Source of the DNA: Butyricimonas sp. Marseille-P3923
GTDB lineage: Bacteria > Bacteroidota > Bacteroidia > Bacteroidales > Marinifilaceae
NCBI RefSeq assembly: GCF_900184685.1
Contig: NZ_FXXL01000006.1
Location: 434,001 to 498,000, forward strand
Length of the DNA stretch: 64,000 bases
Direction of reading: 5' to 3'
Shown here: in pieces, positions 46,421 to 56,742 of the stretch
How the letters are laid out: every line of letters starts with the position of its first letter
Position numbering within the stretch: the first letter of the stretch is position 1
Notes under the pieces: model-generated
What the model saw: only the letters and a program-made list of their open reading frames with translations
Told to the model about the DNA's origin: nothing
Database searches by the model: none
Translations under genes and position numbers: made by a program

Positions 46421-49400
46421 ATGATGTCCAAGTTTTTCATCAACCGCCCTATATTCGCCACTGTCCTTTCCATCCTTATCGTGGTGGCAGGAGTGATCTC
46501 CTTGAGCTCATTACCCGTGGAACAATACCCCACGATCACGCCGCCGACGGTAGTCGTGGAGGCACAATACCCGGGAGCCAACGCCACGACCATAGCGCAG
46601 ATGGTGGCAACCCCGATCGAACAACAAGTGAACGGGGTGGAAGGGATGTTATACATGTCGTCCACCTCGTCCAGCGCGGGAATATACAAACTCACGGTCA
46701 CGTTTGAAGTCGGTACCGACCTCGACATGGCAACCGTCCTCGTGCAAAACCGGGTAAACATAGCCCAAAGCGCACTCCCGCAGGAAGTCACCAAACTGGG
46801 TATCACGACCACGAAAGAATCTACCAACGTGGTCATGTTCCTCACCCTGACCTCGGACAACCCGAGCTATGATGCCCTATACCTCTCCAACTACGCGGAG
46901 TTAAACCTCGTCAACGAATTAAGCCGAATCAAAGGGGTGGGAAGTGTCGGTTCCTTCGGTGCCGGCAATTACAGTATGCGCGTATGGCTGGACCCGAATT
47001 TACTCGCTATCCGGGATGTCAGTCCGGAAGAAATCATTTCCGCTATCGAAAGCCAGAACATACAGGTAGCCCCCGGCTCAGTAGGTGCACCCCCTTTGGC
47101 AAGCCCGGTAGCTTTCCAATATACTCTCGAAACACAAGGATTACTTGTCAATGAAGAAGAATTCGGCAATATCATAATCAAAGCTCTCCCCGGCGGGAAA
47201 TACCTCCGGGTAAAAGATGTCGCCACGGTGGAACTTGGCAGCCAGTCATACAGTGCCAGTGCCACGTTGAAAGGTGGTGCTGTCGCCGCCATCGCCATTT
47301 ATCAGCTTCCGGGTGCCAACGCCATCGACGTTTCCCAACGAATCAAAGCACGGGTAAACACCCTCTCGTCCTACCTCCCCGACGGAGTAAACCTCAACAT
47401 CACACTCGACACCACGGAATTTATTCACGCCTCCATCAAAGAGATATACAAAACTTTAGGTACCGCATTCCTGCTCGTGCTCATCGTTATACTACTGTTC
47501 TTGCAAAACTGGCGGGCGATGCTGATCCCGTTGATAGCAATCCCCGTCTCGCTTGTCGGAACCTTTGCCTTCATGAACATACTCGGTTTCTCGATCAACA
47601 CGCTGACTCTTTTCGGACTGGTACTCGCCATCGGACTGGTAGTCGACGACGCCATTATCATCGTCGAGAATAGCTACCGACTGATAGAAACCGGGAAATA
47701 CACCGATATGCGGGCAGCCGTCACCCAAGCCATGAAAGAGGTTTCAGGCGCCATTGTCGGCATTATACTCGTTTTGCTCGCCGTGTTCATTCCCACGGCA
47801 TTTATCGGGGGAATCACCGGTTCGCTCTACAAACAGTTTGCCCTCACGATTGCCGCCGCTACCGTGATCAGCGGATTCAACGCCCTGACTCTTAGCCCCG
47901 CCCTTTGTGCGCTATTCTTGAAACCGGCAAAACCATCCCGTTTCTTCCTTTTCAAGGGATTCAATAAATTCTTCGAAAAGACCAGTAACGGGTACATGTG
48001 GGTAGTACGGGGCTTTATCCGCAAATCGGCTCTGGCGATGTTTATCTTTATCGTTTTGTCCGTACTTGCCTTCTTGGGCTTCATGTACAGACCGACCACT
48101 TTCGTTCCGAACGAAGATCAGGGATATTTCCTCGTCTCCATGCAACTCCCCGACGGGGCTTCCCTCTCCCGCACGGAAGAGGCATCTGCCAAAGCCGGAG
48201 CCATATTAAAAGACATCGACGGGGTGCGAACCTATATCACTATCAATGGCTTCTCCATGATGGACAACGCTCAAAGTTCCAACGCGGCATCCATTTTCGT
48301 GATGCTCGAAAACTGGGACAAACGTAAAGCAAAAGCCCTCGGAGTCGATGCCATCACTACCCGTTTCAACGAACTCGCTTACGTGGAAATCCCCGAGGCA
48401 CAGAGTTATGCCGTATCCCCGCCACCCATACCCGGGTTAGGAGAAAGCAGCGGCTTCCAACTCATGCTGGAAGACATCAATAATTACGGTTCAGCAGCCC
48501 TGCAACAAGCCACGGATCATCTTGTCGATGCCGGCAACCGATACCCCGGACTTGCCATGCTCCGCTCCACGTTCAGAGCCAGTGTTCCGCAATATTACCT
48601 GAACATAGACCGGGACAAAGTGGAATTAATGCAAATCCCCATCGGCGACGTGTTCAGCGCGTTGTCGGCATATATCGGTTCTATCTACGTCAACAACTTC
48701 GTGAAATACGGACGTACTTTTCAAGTAAACCTCCAAGGCCTGCCTTCCACCCGTGAAGTCATCGATGATGTGTTGTTCCTCAACGTGAAAAACACACAAG
48801 GCAACATGGTTCCATTCTCCGCCTTTACCACCGTGGAACAACGTCTAGGCACAGAATTACTACCCAAGTACAACACCTACGCGGCAGCTTCCATATCCGG
48901 CTCGGCAGCAGCAGGATACAGTTCCGGTCAAGCCCTTACCGCCATGGAGCAAGTCGTCAAAGAAGAATTAGGCAACACGTTCGGGTACGAGTGGACAGGC
49001 CTGTCCTATCAGGAAGAAAATGCCAGTTCAACCACCACCGCGATATTCATTCTCGCCATCCTCGTGGCATTCCTTATTCTTGCCGCTCAATACGAGAGCT
49101 GGACGTCACCTTTCGCCGTTGTCATGGGATTGCCTATTGCCCTTTTGGGCGTTGTCATCGGATGCCTTGTAATGAATTTGCCGATCAGCGTCTACACCCA
49201 GATCGGTATCATCCTGCTGATTGCCCTCACGGCAAAAAATGCCATCCTAATCGTGGAATTCGCCCGGGACTATCGTGCCGCGGGAAAGCCGATCAGCGAA
49301 GCGGCTCTGGAGGCCGGACGGGTACGTTTACGCCCGATTTTGATGACCTCATTCGCCTTCATCCTCGGTGTATTCCCCTTGATCATTTCCACCGGAGCAG

Positions 49401-49540
49401 GTGCGGCCAGCCGAATCTCTCTCGGCACCGCAGTATTCTACGGTATGTTAATGACATCCCTCGTCGGCACACTCTTTATGCCCAACTTCTACTACATCAT
49501 GGAATCCCTGCAAGAATGGTTCAAAAAGAAAAGTTCATGA
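46421..49540 (+). CDS. RND efflux pump, HAE1 family (AcrB-like)
   Basis: A 1039-residue inner-membrane proton-driven exporter of drugs, bile salts or other toxic molecules. The N-terminal [20 protein letters not shown] is family-typical. Proton-relay residues are Asp409 and Asp410 in [12 protein letters not shown] and Lys939 in [13 protein letters not shown]. Twelve helices and two large periplasmic loops are seen in normal order. With the adjacent channel and adaptor it is complete. Substrate unknown. Confidence 0.95.
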   Translation: MMSKFFINRPIFATVLSILIVVAGVISLSSLPVEQYPTITPPTVVVEAQYPGANATTIAQMVATPIEQQVNGVEGMLYMSSTSSSAGIYKLTVTFEVGTDLDMATVLVQNRVNIAQSALPQEVTKLGITTTKESTNVVMFLTLTSDNPSYDALYLSNYAELNLVNELSRIKGVGSVGSFGAGNYSMRVWLDPNLLAIRDVSPEEIISAIESQNIQVAPGSVGAPPLASPVAFQYTLETQGLLVNEEEFGNIIIKALPGGKYLRVKDVATVELGSQSYSASATLKGGAVAAIAIYQLPGANAIDVSQRIKARVNTLSSYLPDGVNLNITLDTTEFIHASIKEIYKTLGTAFLLVLIVILLFLQNWRAMLIPLIAIPVSLVGTFAFMNILGFSINTLTLFGLVLAIGLVVDDAIIIVENSYRLIETGKYTDMRAAVTQAMKEVSGAIVGIILVLLAVFIPTAFIGGITGSLYKQFALTIAAATVISGFNALTLSPALCALFLKPAKPSRFFLFKGFNKFFEKTSNGYMWVVRGFIRKSALAMFIFIVLSVLAFLGFMYRPTTFVPNEDQGYFLVSMQLPDGASLSRTEEASAKAGAILKDIDGVRTYITINGFSMMDNAQSSNAASIFVMLENWDKRKAKALGVDAITTRFNELAYVEIPEAQSYAVSPPPIPGLGESSGFQLMLEDINNYGSAALQQATDHLVDAGNRYPGLAMLRSTFRASVPQYYLNIDRDKVELMQIPIGDVFSALSAYIGSIYVNNFVKYGRTFQVNLQGLPSTREVIDDVLFLNVKNTQGNMVPFSAFTTVEQRLGTELLPKYNTYAAASISGSAAAGYSSGQALTAMEQVVKEELGNTFGYEWTGLSYQEENASSTTTAIFILAILVAFLILAAQYESWTSPFAVVMGLPIALLGVVIGCLVMNLPISVYTQIGIILLIALTAKNAILIVEFARDYRAAGKPISEAALEAGRVRLRPILMTSFAFILGVFPLIISTGAGAASRISLGTAVFYGMLMTSLVGTLFMPNFYYIMESLQEWFKKKSS

Positions 49541-49555
49541 AGTATTATAGTTTAT

Positions 49556-49692
49556 AAAGTTTATAAAGTTCATAAGGTTTATAAAGTATTGGACCCCTGC
49601 GGGGCGCTTTGTCTACGGCAACTTGAGTTGCCGATAAGCATAGTCCGAAGGACACCCGTTACTTTATAAACCTTATGAACTTTATAAACTTT
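49556..49692. repeat. Perfect 33-base inverted repeat enclosing three hairpins
   Basis: The left arm 49556-49588 and the right arm 49660-49692 are exact reverse complements, each made of TTTATAAAGT-type repeats. The 71-base loop holds CCCC/GGGG (49594-49604), a perfect CGGCAACT/AGTTGCCG (49616-49633) and GTCC/GGAC (49643-49653). It lies between the convergent RND pump and S46 peptidase genes, so a bidirectional terminator-like role is possible, but the size and nested design are unlike a simple terminator. Confidence 0.75.
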
Positions 49693-49701
49693 CAAACTCA
49701 A

Positions 49702-51864
49702 TTAGTACACAATCGTCATTTCATTGATCAAGTTCTGGGCATTAGCCATCTTGTCTACAATAAACAACATATATCGCGTATCCAGATTGATACATCTTTG
49801 CAAATTTTCCTCGAAATCGATATCACCAGACATAGCTTCAGAGTTCCCGTCGAAAGCGGTACCGATCAACTCACCGTAAGCGTTGATCACCGGAGAACCG
49901 GAGTTACCACCCGTGATATCGTTATTCGTGATAAAGTTCACAGAAATATTGTCAGCACCGTAGCGACCGAAATTCTTTGCATAATACAAATCTTTCAACT
50001 TCTGCGGAACCTCGAACTCTCCGCCTTTCGGGCCTTCTTTTTCCATCACACCGGTTAAAGTGGTATAATAATCATAGAATACGGCATCCTTCGGTTTGTA
50101 GCTCTTCACGTTACCGTAAGTCAAACGAATCGTGGAATTAGCGTTCGGCGCCCATACTTTGTCGGGTTGCATCTCCATCAATCCTTTCACGAACAGACGG
50201 TCACCTTTAGCGATATTCGTCCGCATCTCTTGTGTCAAACCACCCAATTTCTGGTAAGTCTCAAACAAAGAGTTACCCATAACATATCCCGGGTCCTTCT
50301 CCAACTTCTTCATATCGGGTTTTGCCAAAAAGGCGTCAAAACGAGCCTGATCGGTAAATATTGATTTCTCTGATACCTCCTTGGCAAACTTATCGTAATT
50401 ACCCTTGTATTTCTTATTGATCATTTTGATCACTTCCGGGTGCCATTCTTCAGCCACGTTATCGCTGTACATCTTCAGCATTGTAGCGATCAAATTCTTC
50501 TCAACATCCTTGTTATAATCCTTGAAAAACTCAGTCGCATTATCCTTAATCGCGTCCATCATGCGTCCTTTGATCATCTCCGGAGTTTTCTCGTCGAAAT
50601 ACGCTTTCAGCGTGTTCGTCACGCGAACGGCAAACAACGGACTCTCCGCTCCCTGAAGACCGGCTTCCTGCATATAAGACATAGCCTCGTTGTAAGGATG
50701 CATAGCTTCATAGCCTTCCTTAATCAAAGTCAAAGCATTACCATATTTAGCTTTACGAGCAGACTCGGCATTCATCCAAGTTGTAAATTCACGCTCGATC
50801 TTCTCCTTCTCACCCATGGTGTTCAAGTTCTTCAAAGCGATATTCTGCTCGTGAGAATATTTCCAGTAATTCGCGCACGATGCATATTTAGAAGCGTATT
50901 GGATACGGGTTTTCGGATCTGCATCCATTCCTTCTTTCATCACGCGCAATTTCTCTGTACGCACTTTATAACGGATATCGTTCGTTACATCCATCGTTTC
51001 TTTCAGACCGAAAGAAGTCAGGAAACGATCCGTCGTTCCGGGGAATCCCATGATCATGGCGAAATCACCGTCCTGTACGCCTTTAGCGGAAACAGGTAAA
51101 TGATGTTTCGGTTTCAAGGGAATATTATTCTGAGAATAAGGAGCAGGTTCTCCGTCCGGTCCGGTATAAACACGCATCATACAGAAATCGGCAGTATGAC
51201 GGGGCCATACCCAGTTGTCCGTGTCACCACCGAATTTACCCATGCTCTGTGGCGGAGCTCCCACCAAACGAACATCCTGATAAATCTTGTACACCAACAA
51301 AAAGAATTGATTTCCCTCGAACATATCGATAACTTGCGCCTGCAGGTTAGTACCTTTCACGGCTTCCGCCGCAATCTGTTTTGAAACCGCACCAATAACC
51401 TCAGCACGTTGTGCCTCTGTCATATCGTCTTTCAAAACGGCATTCACCTTGTCAGTAACATCTTCCATGCGTTGCAAGATAGAAGCCGTGATCCCGGGAT
51501 TCGGCAACTCATCTTTCATATCATATGCCCAGAAACCGTTAGACAAGTAATCATGCTCCACCGTGGAGTGCTTTTGAATCACACCAAAACCACAATGGTG
51601 GTTCGTCAAGACCAATCCCTTGTCGGAAATAATCTCACCCGAACAGAAATGCCAAAACGGGCGTCCGGCGTTACCCAAACCCACGATAGCATCTTTCAAC
51701 GACGCCTTGTTCACGGAATAAATATCTTCCGCCGTCAATTTACACCCTTGTGCCTGCATCTGCTCAATATTTTTCCCGAGCAGGGACAACAGCCACATAC
51801 CTTCATCCGCCCGCACGATTGACGTTGAAAGTAAAGCAACTAAAACAATTAAAACTCTCTTCAT
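49702..51864 (-). CDS. S46-family dipeptidyl-peptidase (DPP7-like)
   Basis: A 720-residue secreted serine peptidase that removes dipeptides from oligopeptide N-termini. The start is ATG 51864, with a signal peptide (RVLIVLVALLSTSIVRA); a GTG five codons upstream is less likely. Catalytic His is in LTNHHCG (His89/90) and Ser655 is in GGNSGSPV. At 18 residues after that Ser is Gly (AFDGN); family knowledge puts Gly here in DPP7 (hydrophobic P1) and Arg in DPP11 (acidic P1), so DPP7 specificity is predicted. Together with the S37 peptidase and two metalloproteases it supports peptide-based nutrition. Confidence 0.93.
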   Translation of the reverse strand: MKRVLIVLVALLSTSIVRADEGMWLLSLLGKNIEQMQAQGCKLTAEDIYSVNKASLKDAIVGLGNAGRPFWHFCSGEIISDKGLVLTNHHCGFGVIQKHSTVEHDYLSNGFWAYDMKDELPNPGITASILQRMEDVTDKVNAVLKDDMTEAQRAEVIGAVSKQIAAEAVKGTNLQAQVIDMFEGNQFFLLVYKIYQDVRLVGAPPQSMGKFGGDTDNWVWPRHTADFCMMRVYTGPDGEPAPYSQNNIPLKPKHHLPVSAKGVQDGDFAMIMGFPGTTDRFLTSFGLKETMDVTNDIRYKVRTEKLRVMKEGMDADPKTRIQYASKYASCANYWKYSHEQNIALKNLNTMGEKEKIEREFTTWMNAESARKAKYGNALTLIKEGYEAMHPYNEAMSYMQEAGLQGAESPLFAVRVTNTLKAYFDEKTPEMIKGRMMDAIKDNATEFFKDYNKDVEKNLIATMLKMYSDNVAEEWHPEVIKMINKKYKGNYDKFAKEVSEKSIFTDQARFDAFLAKPDMKKLEKDPGYVMGNSLFETYQKLGGLTQEMRTNIAKGDRLFVKGLMEMQPDKVWAPNANSTIRLTYGNVKSYKPKDAVFYDYYTTLTGVMEKEGPKGGEFEVPQKLKDLYYAKNFGRYGADNISVNFITNNDITGGNSGSPVINAYGELIGTAFDGNSEAMSGDIDFEENLQRCINLDTRYMLFIVDKMANAQNLINEMTIVY

Positions 51865-52199
51865 CTGTTTAAATTTCACGTTTATATATAATCGAATTTA
51901 ATTCATTCCTCCACCACGAACTCGTGTCCCACCGCCTACTATCCAGCGGTAAACGTTCGCGAATATACAATTTAATTCTCTGATACTTCACGTAACTCCC
52001 CGTGATTTAATATTATTATAACATTCAAACACTTCTCTCGACAACATCTCCAACCTTCAATAACCTTGGATTTAATGCAACACTCTCGAAATAAAATCCG
52101 AGACGAAAGGCAGTATGCACAGCCTTCATTTATTCATGGAAGAAAAACACCTTCCATGTACCCGGAAGAATTCCATGTCAATCTTATTTAAACATACTA
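51865..52199. other. Gene-free gap between S46 peptidase and the unknown secreted gene
   Basis: No gene or promoter with both boxes is seen. An 8-bp perfect inverted repeat CATGGAAG/CTTCCATG (52135-52158, loop 8 bases) is the only clear structure. Confidence 0.5.
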
Positions 52200-52715
52200 T
52201 TATTTCCTTGTAAAATTTAGTAGACCGGGTATTTGGAACTTGTCAAGACCTTGTTTTTCCCGAGTAGATTTTAGTATCCAAGTAGCATTATTGCTATCTT
52301 TTCTTGTTAGATATGCAAGACCATTGTTGTTAGATTGTTCTCCTTCCCAATACGTGAATATCAGTTCATCAGGTCTATATGCTCCACCCACTAACGGAAT
52401 GCCGGATTCTTCTACAATATTGTTCTCTTTAATTTCTCTATAAAAAACAATATGACCATTTTTTATCCGTTTAACAGATCCCACGATAGCCTCGAAATAT
52501 TGGTTCATCTTTTTCGCGTACATCACTTTCTTCACAAGTGTAATCTCCACGGTATCATTTGTAGCTACTTTTGAAACCCAAGTTCCAATAAAGTCAATAC
52601 TGTTATATTTCAGTTTCAGAGTATCACTAGAAACAGAATATTCATGTTGTATATTTTTAGCAATACCTTGTACACTAAATATACCCAAAATCAAAATTAG
52701 AATTGAATTTTTCAT
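52200..52715 (-). CDS. Small secreted protein of unknown function
   Basis: About 171 residues. ATG 52715 starts a signal peptide (NSILILILGIFSVQGIA, cleavage after IA or AK); ATG 52727 adds four residues. The mature part is predicted to be all beta (DFIGTWVSKVATNDTVEITL, GLAYLTRKD) with a lipocalin-like or barrel look, but no family can be named with confidence. The gene has a promoter-like element upstream and no partner on the same strand. Base composition is AT-richer than its neighbours. Confidence 0.5.
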   Translation of the reverse strand: MKNSILILILGIFSVQGIAKNIQHEYSVSSDTLKLKYNSIDFIGTWVSKVATNDTVEITLVKKVMYAKKMNQYFEAIVGSVKRIKNGHIVFYREIKENNIVEESGIPLVGGAYRPDELIFTYWEGEQSNNNGLAYLTRKDSNNATWILKSTREKQGLDKFQIPGLLNFTRK

Positions 52716-52761
52716 ATTACTCCCCATTATATATGGTTGAATTTTATCGTAGCGTATTTTG

Positions 52762-52769
52762 CAAATATA
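52762..52769 (-). promoter_or_regulatory. Possible -7 element of the unknown secreted gene
   Basis: TATATTTG on the minus strand fits TAnnTTTG, 47 bases before the ATG. The -33 half is not seen at the usual distance. Confidence 0.4.
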
Positions 52770-52838
52770 TTAATATTTTTTACATTTATATCCTAAAGCT
52801 CAGTCAAATTTTATTCACATTTACTCCTACCAATTCAT

Positions 52839-52865
52839 AAAGTCCATTTCATAACAATGGACTTT
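52839..52865. other. 9-bp hairpin in the divergent region before lysC
   Basis: AAAGTCCAT (52839-52847) and ATGGACTTT (52857-52865) pair perfectly around a 9-base loop, followed by TTCTTTCC. It lies just upstream of the lysC promoter boxes and may be an operator or a terminator insulating the divergent unit. Confidence 0.5.
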
Positions 52866-52873
52866 TCTTTCCA

Positions 52874-52904
52874 TTGCATTTTTTCATTTAAAAACATACC
52901 TTTG
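52874..52904 (+). promoter_or_regulatory. Promoter of the lysC operon
   Basis: TTG (52874-52876) and TACCTTTG (52897-52904) are 20 bases apart, a good match to the phylum consensus. The start is then near 52911 and the leader to the ATG is about 22 bases, too short for a lysine riboswitch. Confidence 0.72.
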
Positions 52905-52932
52905 TTTCGCAATCTTAAAATCACGAAATTAC

Positions 52933-54216
52933 ATGAAGGTATTCAAGTTCGGGGGAGCATCCGTGAAAGATGCCGAAGGAGTTAAAAATCTATCCTCTAT
53001 TGTCCGCGGGCAACACGGGCAACTCATCGTGGTCGTTTCCGCGATGGGCAAAACGACCAATTTGCTGGAAACACTATGCAATGCTTATTTCCACCGGGAT
53101 AGTAAAACAGTGGCAATCATGGAAGAATTGAAAAACTTTCACCTCGACATCGTCAACTCGTTATTTCCCCTAAATGCTTCGGTCTACAAAAATCTGGACG
53201 AATTATTCACCTCCCTCGAAAACATCTTGAATACCGAATCTTCCCTGTGCTACGACTACGAGTACGACCGTATCATCAGCTTCGGGGAACTCATCTCGAC
53301 CACGATTATTTCCCATTATTTAAGGCTGAAAGGAATCGACAACCTGTTCATCGACATACGCAAATACTTGAAAACCGACCAGAACTACCGGAACGGCAAC
53401 ATCGACCTTGAACTCTCCGGGCAGCTCTGCGAAGAGGCTTTCGATTTTAAAAATACCACCATCTACGTCACCCAAGGCTTCATCGCCGGAACCCGTACCA
53501 ACCAAACCACCACGCTGGGACGCGAGGGCTCCGATTACACGGCGGCATTACTTGCCAACCTGCTGAACGCCGAGGATGTCACCATCTGGAAAGACGTACC
53601 GGGAGTAATGAATGCCGACCCCAAAGAATACGACAAGGCACAAGTCATCAGCAAAATGTCGTACAAAGAAGCCATCGAGCTATCCCACTTCGGGGCAAAA
53701 GTCATTCACCCGAAAACCATAAAACCGATACAGAACAAACAAATTCCCCTGTATGTAAAATCATTCCTGCACCCGGAATCAAGCGGAACAATCATCGAGG
53801 AAATAGACGAGCACCTGAAACTCCCCCCCATATACATCAACAAGGGGAATCAATGCCTGCTAACCCTCACGCCAAGAGATTTTTCCTTCATCGCCGAAGA
53901 AAAACTCAGTCACATCTTTGCCATACTTGCACGATACAAACTCAAGCTGAACCTGATGCAAAACTCCGCCATCAGCTTCTCGTTCTGCATAGATTGCAAC
54001 ACGGTCATCTTCAATGAATTTCTGCAACAATTGCAAGAAGAATTTGAGGTACGTTACAACCAGGATGTCAAACTGATAACCATACGCCACTACACGGAAG
54101 AAGCCATCCGGGAAATAATAGGCGACTGCCCGTCACTCGTGGAACAACGAAGCCGGACAACCGCCCAATTCGTGTTGAGAAACCATATGTCGGAACCAAT
54201 TCACTCTCGTTCATGA
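52933..54216 (+). CDS. lysC: Aspartate kinase, monofunctional
   Basis: A 427-residue enzyme phosphorylating aspartate, the first step to lysine, threonine and methionine. The kinase domain shows KFGGASV at the N-terminus, TLGREGSDYTAALLA in the middle, and VIHPKTIKPI with KSFLHPE before two C-terminal ACT-like regions, which usually bind lysine or threonine as feedback inhibitors. No homoserine dehydrogenase domain follows, so it is not a bifunctional ThrA. The stop overlaps the next gene by ATGA, tying it to the glycosyltransferase. Which amino acid inhibits it cannot be read. Confidence 0.94.
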   Translation: MKVFKFGGASVKDAEGVKNLSSIVRGQHGQLIVVVSAMGKTTNLLETLCNAYFHRDSKTVAIMEELKNFHLDIVNSLFPLNASVYKNLDELFTSLENILNTESSLCYDYEYDRIISFGELISTTIISHYLRLKGIDNLFIDIRKYLKTDQNYRNGNIDLELSGQLCEEAFDFKNTTIYVTQGFIAGTRTNQTTTLGREGSDYTAALLANLLNAEDVTIWKDVPGVMNADPKEYDKAQVISKMSYKEAIELSHFGAKVIHPKTIKPIQNKQIPLYVKSFLHPESSGTIIEEIDEHLKLPPIYINKGNQCLLTLTPRDFSFIAEEKLSHIFAILARYKLKLNLMQNSAISFSFCIDCNTVIFNEFLQQLQEEFEVRYNQDVKLITIRHYTEEAIREIIGDCPSLVEQRSRTTAQFVLRNHMSEPIHSRS

Positions 54217-54941
54217 AACAACAGACCTTGTCCATCATCATACCCGCGTACAACGAAGCGAGTACCATATTCCGGTTACTGGAAAAAGTACATCATACCC
54301 GCCTCGTCCATGATATTCGTAAAGAAATTATTGTTGTAAACGATTGTTCCAAAGATAACACGGAAGAAGAAATCCTGCGTTTTACAGAAACTTACTTGGA
54401 CTGCACTCTCGTTTATCACAAACAGCCGCACAATCAAGGAAAAGGAGCTGCAATTCGAGCGGGAATCCAAAAAATCACGGGCAATTGGACAATCATTCAG
54501 GACGCTGACCTTGAATACAACCCCGAAGATTACAACCCGCTACTGGAATGGATGATAGAGAACGACGGAAAAGTCATTTACGGTTCCCGTTTCCTGAACA
54601 AAACGAACAAACACTCCTACCAGAGCTTCTACCTTGGCGGACGGCTCCTCTCCATAGTGACGAACCTGCTGTACGGGCAACACCTCACGGACGAGCCGAC
54701 CTGCTACAAGATGTTCGACTCGGGACTATTGCGTTCCATCCCCTTAAAATCCACGGGCTTCGAGTTCTGTCCCGAGGTCACGGCAATCGTCTGCCGCCGG
54801 GGATACAAAATACCGGAACTCCCTATCCGTTACTATCCCCGTAGCATCGAGGAAGGCAAAAAAATCAACTGGAAAGACGGATTGATAGCCATCTGGGTGC
54901 TGGTAAAAATACGATTCGCGAACAAACATTCACTCGAATAA
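54213..54941 (+). CDS. Family 2 glycosyltransferase (DPM1-like)
   Basis: A 242-residue cytosolic or membrane-associated GT-A glycosyltransferase. The nucleotide-binding start is LSIIIPAYNEASTIFRLLEK, then VVNDCSKDNTEEE, and IIQDADLEYNPEDYNPLL with the DxD motif. Dolichyl-phosphate-mannose synthase-type sequence follows (DEPTCYKMF, CPEVTAIVCRRGY). Such enzymes make a polyprenyl-phosphate sugar that GT-C transferases use. The next gene is such a GT-C protein, 11 bases downstream, so they probably work together. Confidence 0.9.
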   Translation: MKQQTLSIIIPAYNEASTIFRLLEKVHHTRLVHDIRKEIIVVNDCSKDNTEEEILRFTETYLDCTLVYHKQPHNQGKGAAIRAGIQKITGNWTIIQDADLEYNPEDYNPLLEWMIENDGKVIYGSRFLNKTNKHSYQSFYLGGRLLSIVTNLLYGQHLTDEPTCYKMFDSGLLRSIPLKSTGFEFCPEVTAIVCRRGYKIPELPIRYYPRSIEEGKKINWKDGLIAIWVLVKIRFANKHSLE

Positions 54942-54952
54942 ATACCACGATC

Positions 54953-56650
54953 ATGAATATATTCAAAAACATACAACCCCGAACGTTAATATATTACTGT
55001 TTAGGTATCATCACCTGTGTATTCGTCTTCAACTACATACAAATATTTGACTTCAAACCGGACTTAAACGGTGACAACGTGTACTACTACGCCCTCGGCA
55101 AAGCCCTCGCCTCCGGGCAGGGATACACCAACATCATGTTCCTCGAGGAAAGCCCCCACTCGCACTTTCCCCCGGGTTACCCGTTATTCACGGCACTCAT
55201 CTTGCTGTTTTTCAAATCCTACACGGCACTGAAAATAGCGAACGGCGTTCTTTTCGGCTTATCCATCCTGCTTCTTTTCTTCCTGACGAAAAGAATTTCA
55301 GGCAATTTGCTTCTGGCATTACTGACCTGCCTGCTATGCTGCATGCAGCAAGCCATGTTGCGCTACTCGACCATCGTGATGAGCGAAATGTTGTTCACCT
55401 TCCTGACAATGGGAGTACTCTACCTCTTCAGCCTTCTCGACACGGACCGCCTTTTCAGCAAAGACCGTCCCCGCCGGCAAATACTCTATTTCGCTGGAAT
55501 CATCATCGGGCTGAATTACATCTACTTCGTCCGCACCATGGGAACCTCCATCATTATCGCCGCCATACTCTACATGCTGCTCATTTGCGGACAAAAAGCC
55601 CTCGAATGGCTAAAAAGCAAGCGGGAGAACAGCGACGCGCGAATCATTCATCTCAACAAACGAGCCCTAACAAACAACCTGCTCACCCTATGCATCATTA
55701 TTACCACTTTCGCCGGGGCTAAAACCGCGTGGGATTTCAGAAACAAAAGCATCGGGGTAACTCAAAGCGATTACCTCAAAGACTTCAAGAAAAAGCCCAA
55801 GGGACAAACCATGGAAACATTCTCCGACTGGACGGAACGCGTGCAAAACAATCTCGTCAGCTACATCGGGAAATGGATACCCACTGCCGTCATCTCCGAC
55901 GAACCCGCATTTGACCAAAAAGTAACCCGAACAGACCTCATCAAAGGCACATGCATCGTTATTCTCATGATTTTGGGATTAATAGCCTTACCCCACATGA
56001 AACTCCTGCTCTTCCTGTACATCGGCATCACCATGGCAGTACTCATGGTCTGGCCGGAACAATACGCCGGACACCGTTACTTCATCGGCATCATTCCGTT
56101 ATTCATCTTCCTGTTCCTGAACGGCTGCGTGGAAGGATTGCGCTTGCTTGTAAAGAAAATGCCGGAAACAAAATTCACACGTCTAATCCCCACCGGGGGA
56201 ATGGTCATCGTGTCCCTTTTCCTCTTTCCGCATTACGCCAAAGCCCTAAAACCACAGCAAAATTTCGCCACGTATAAAGTTTGGAACGAAAAAATTGCCG
56301 ACGCCGCTTTCGTAGAATACATATACGCCATCAACTGGTGCAAAAAGAACTTACCGGAAGACGCCCGCATCGCTTGTCGCAAACCGGAATTATTCTACCT
56401 CTTCTCGGGAGGTCGGAAATCAACCAGTTTCCCGCAATACGCCACCCCGGAAGACCTGCTCAACACGTTCAAAGAGAAAAACCTCTCGCACGTCATCATC
56501 GACCGTTGGTTCCGCCACGGGTATGTCACCGTCTACCCGATGGTACAAAAATACCCCACCCATTTCAAACCCTTGATTCAAATCGGGCAGAACACGAAAA
56601 AACAGCTCCCGACACTTATTTTCCAATTCTTCCCGCAAGCGGAATTGTAA
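54953..56650 (+). CDS. GT-C fold membrane glycosyltransferase (PMT/ArnT-like)
   Basis: A 565-residue polytopic protein with about ten hydrophobic segments. An acidic motif in the first outer loop, DLNGDNVYYYALGKALASG, fits the catalytic Asp of GT-C enzymes that use lipid-phosphate sugars. A C-terminal soluble part follows (CKKNLPEDARIACRKPELF). It probably transfers the sugar made by the GT2 enzyme next to it to a periplasmic glycolipid or protein. The acceptor is unknown. It is last in the lysC operon. Confidence 0.8.
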   Translation: MNIFKNIQPRTLIYYCLGIITCVFVFNYIQIFDFKPDLNGDNVYYYALGKALASGQGYTNIMFLEESPHSHFPPGYPLFTALILLFFKSYTALKIANGVLFGLSILLLFFLTKRISGNLLLALLTCLLCCMQQAMLRYSTIVMSEMLFTFLTMGVLYLFSLLDTDRLFSKDRPRRQILYFAGIIIGLNYIYFVRTMGTSIIIAAILYMLLICGQKALEWLKSKRENSDARIIHLNKRALTNNLLTLCIIITTFAGAKTAWDFRNKSIGVTQSDYLKDFKKKPKGQTMETFSDWTERVQNNLVSYIGKWIPTAVISDEPAFDQKVTRTDLIKGTCIVILMILGLIALPHMKLLLFLYIGITMAVLMVWPEQYAGHRYFIGIIPLFIFLFLNGCVEGLRLLVKKMPETKFTRLIPTGGMVIVSLFLFPHYAKALKPQQNFATYKVWNEKIADAAFVEYIYAINWCKKNLPEDARIACRKPELFYLFSGGRKSTSFPQYATPEDLLNTFKEKNLSHVIIDRWFRHGYVTVYPMVQKYPTHFKPLIQIGQNTKKQLPTLIFQFFPQAEL

Positions 56651-56742
56651 TATTCTTCAATAAACCAGAATACTGATTATGGATACATTAAGTCTCAAGA
56701 AAGCAACATCATTGTTCATCCTAACTTTAATACAAAGAGACG

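Noticed and set aside
48991-49557. A 188-codon frame overlapping the RND pump in another frame
   Set aside because: The pump is intact with its proton-relay residues; the second frame is Arg/His/Ser-rich, typical of a shadow.
52904-52933. Lysine riboswitch before lysC
   Set aside because: The predicted leader is about 22 bases, too short for the aptamer.
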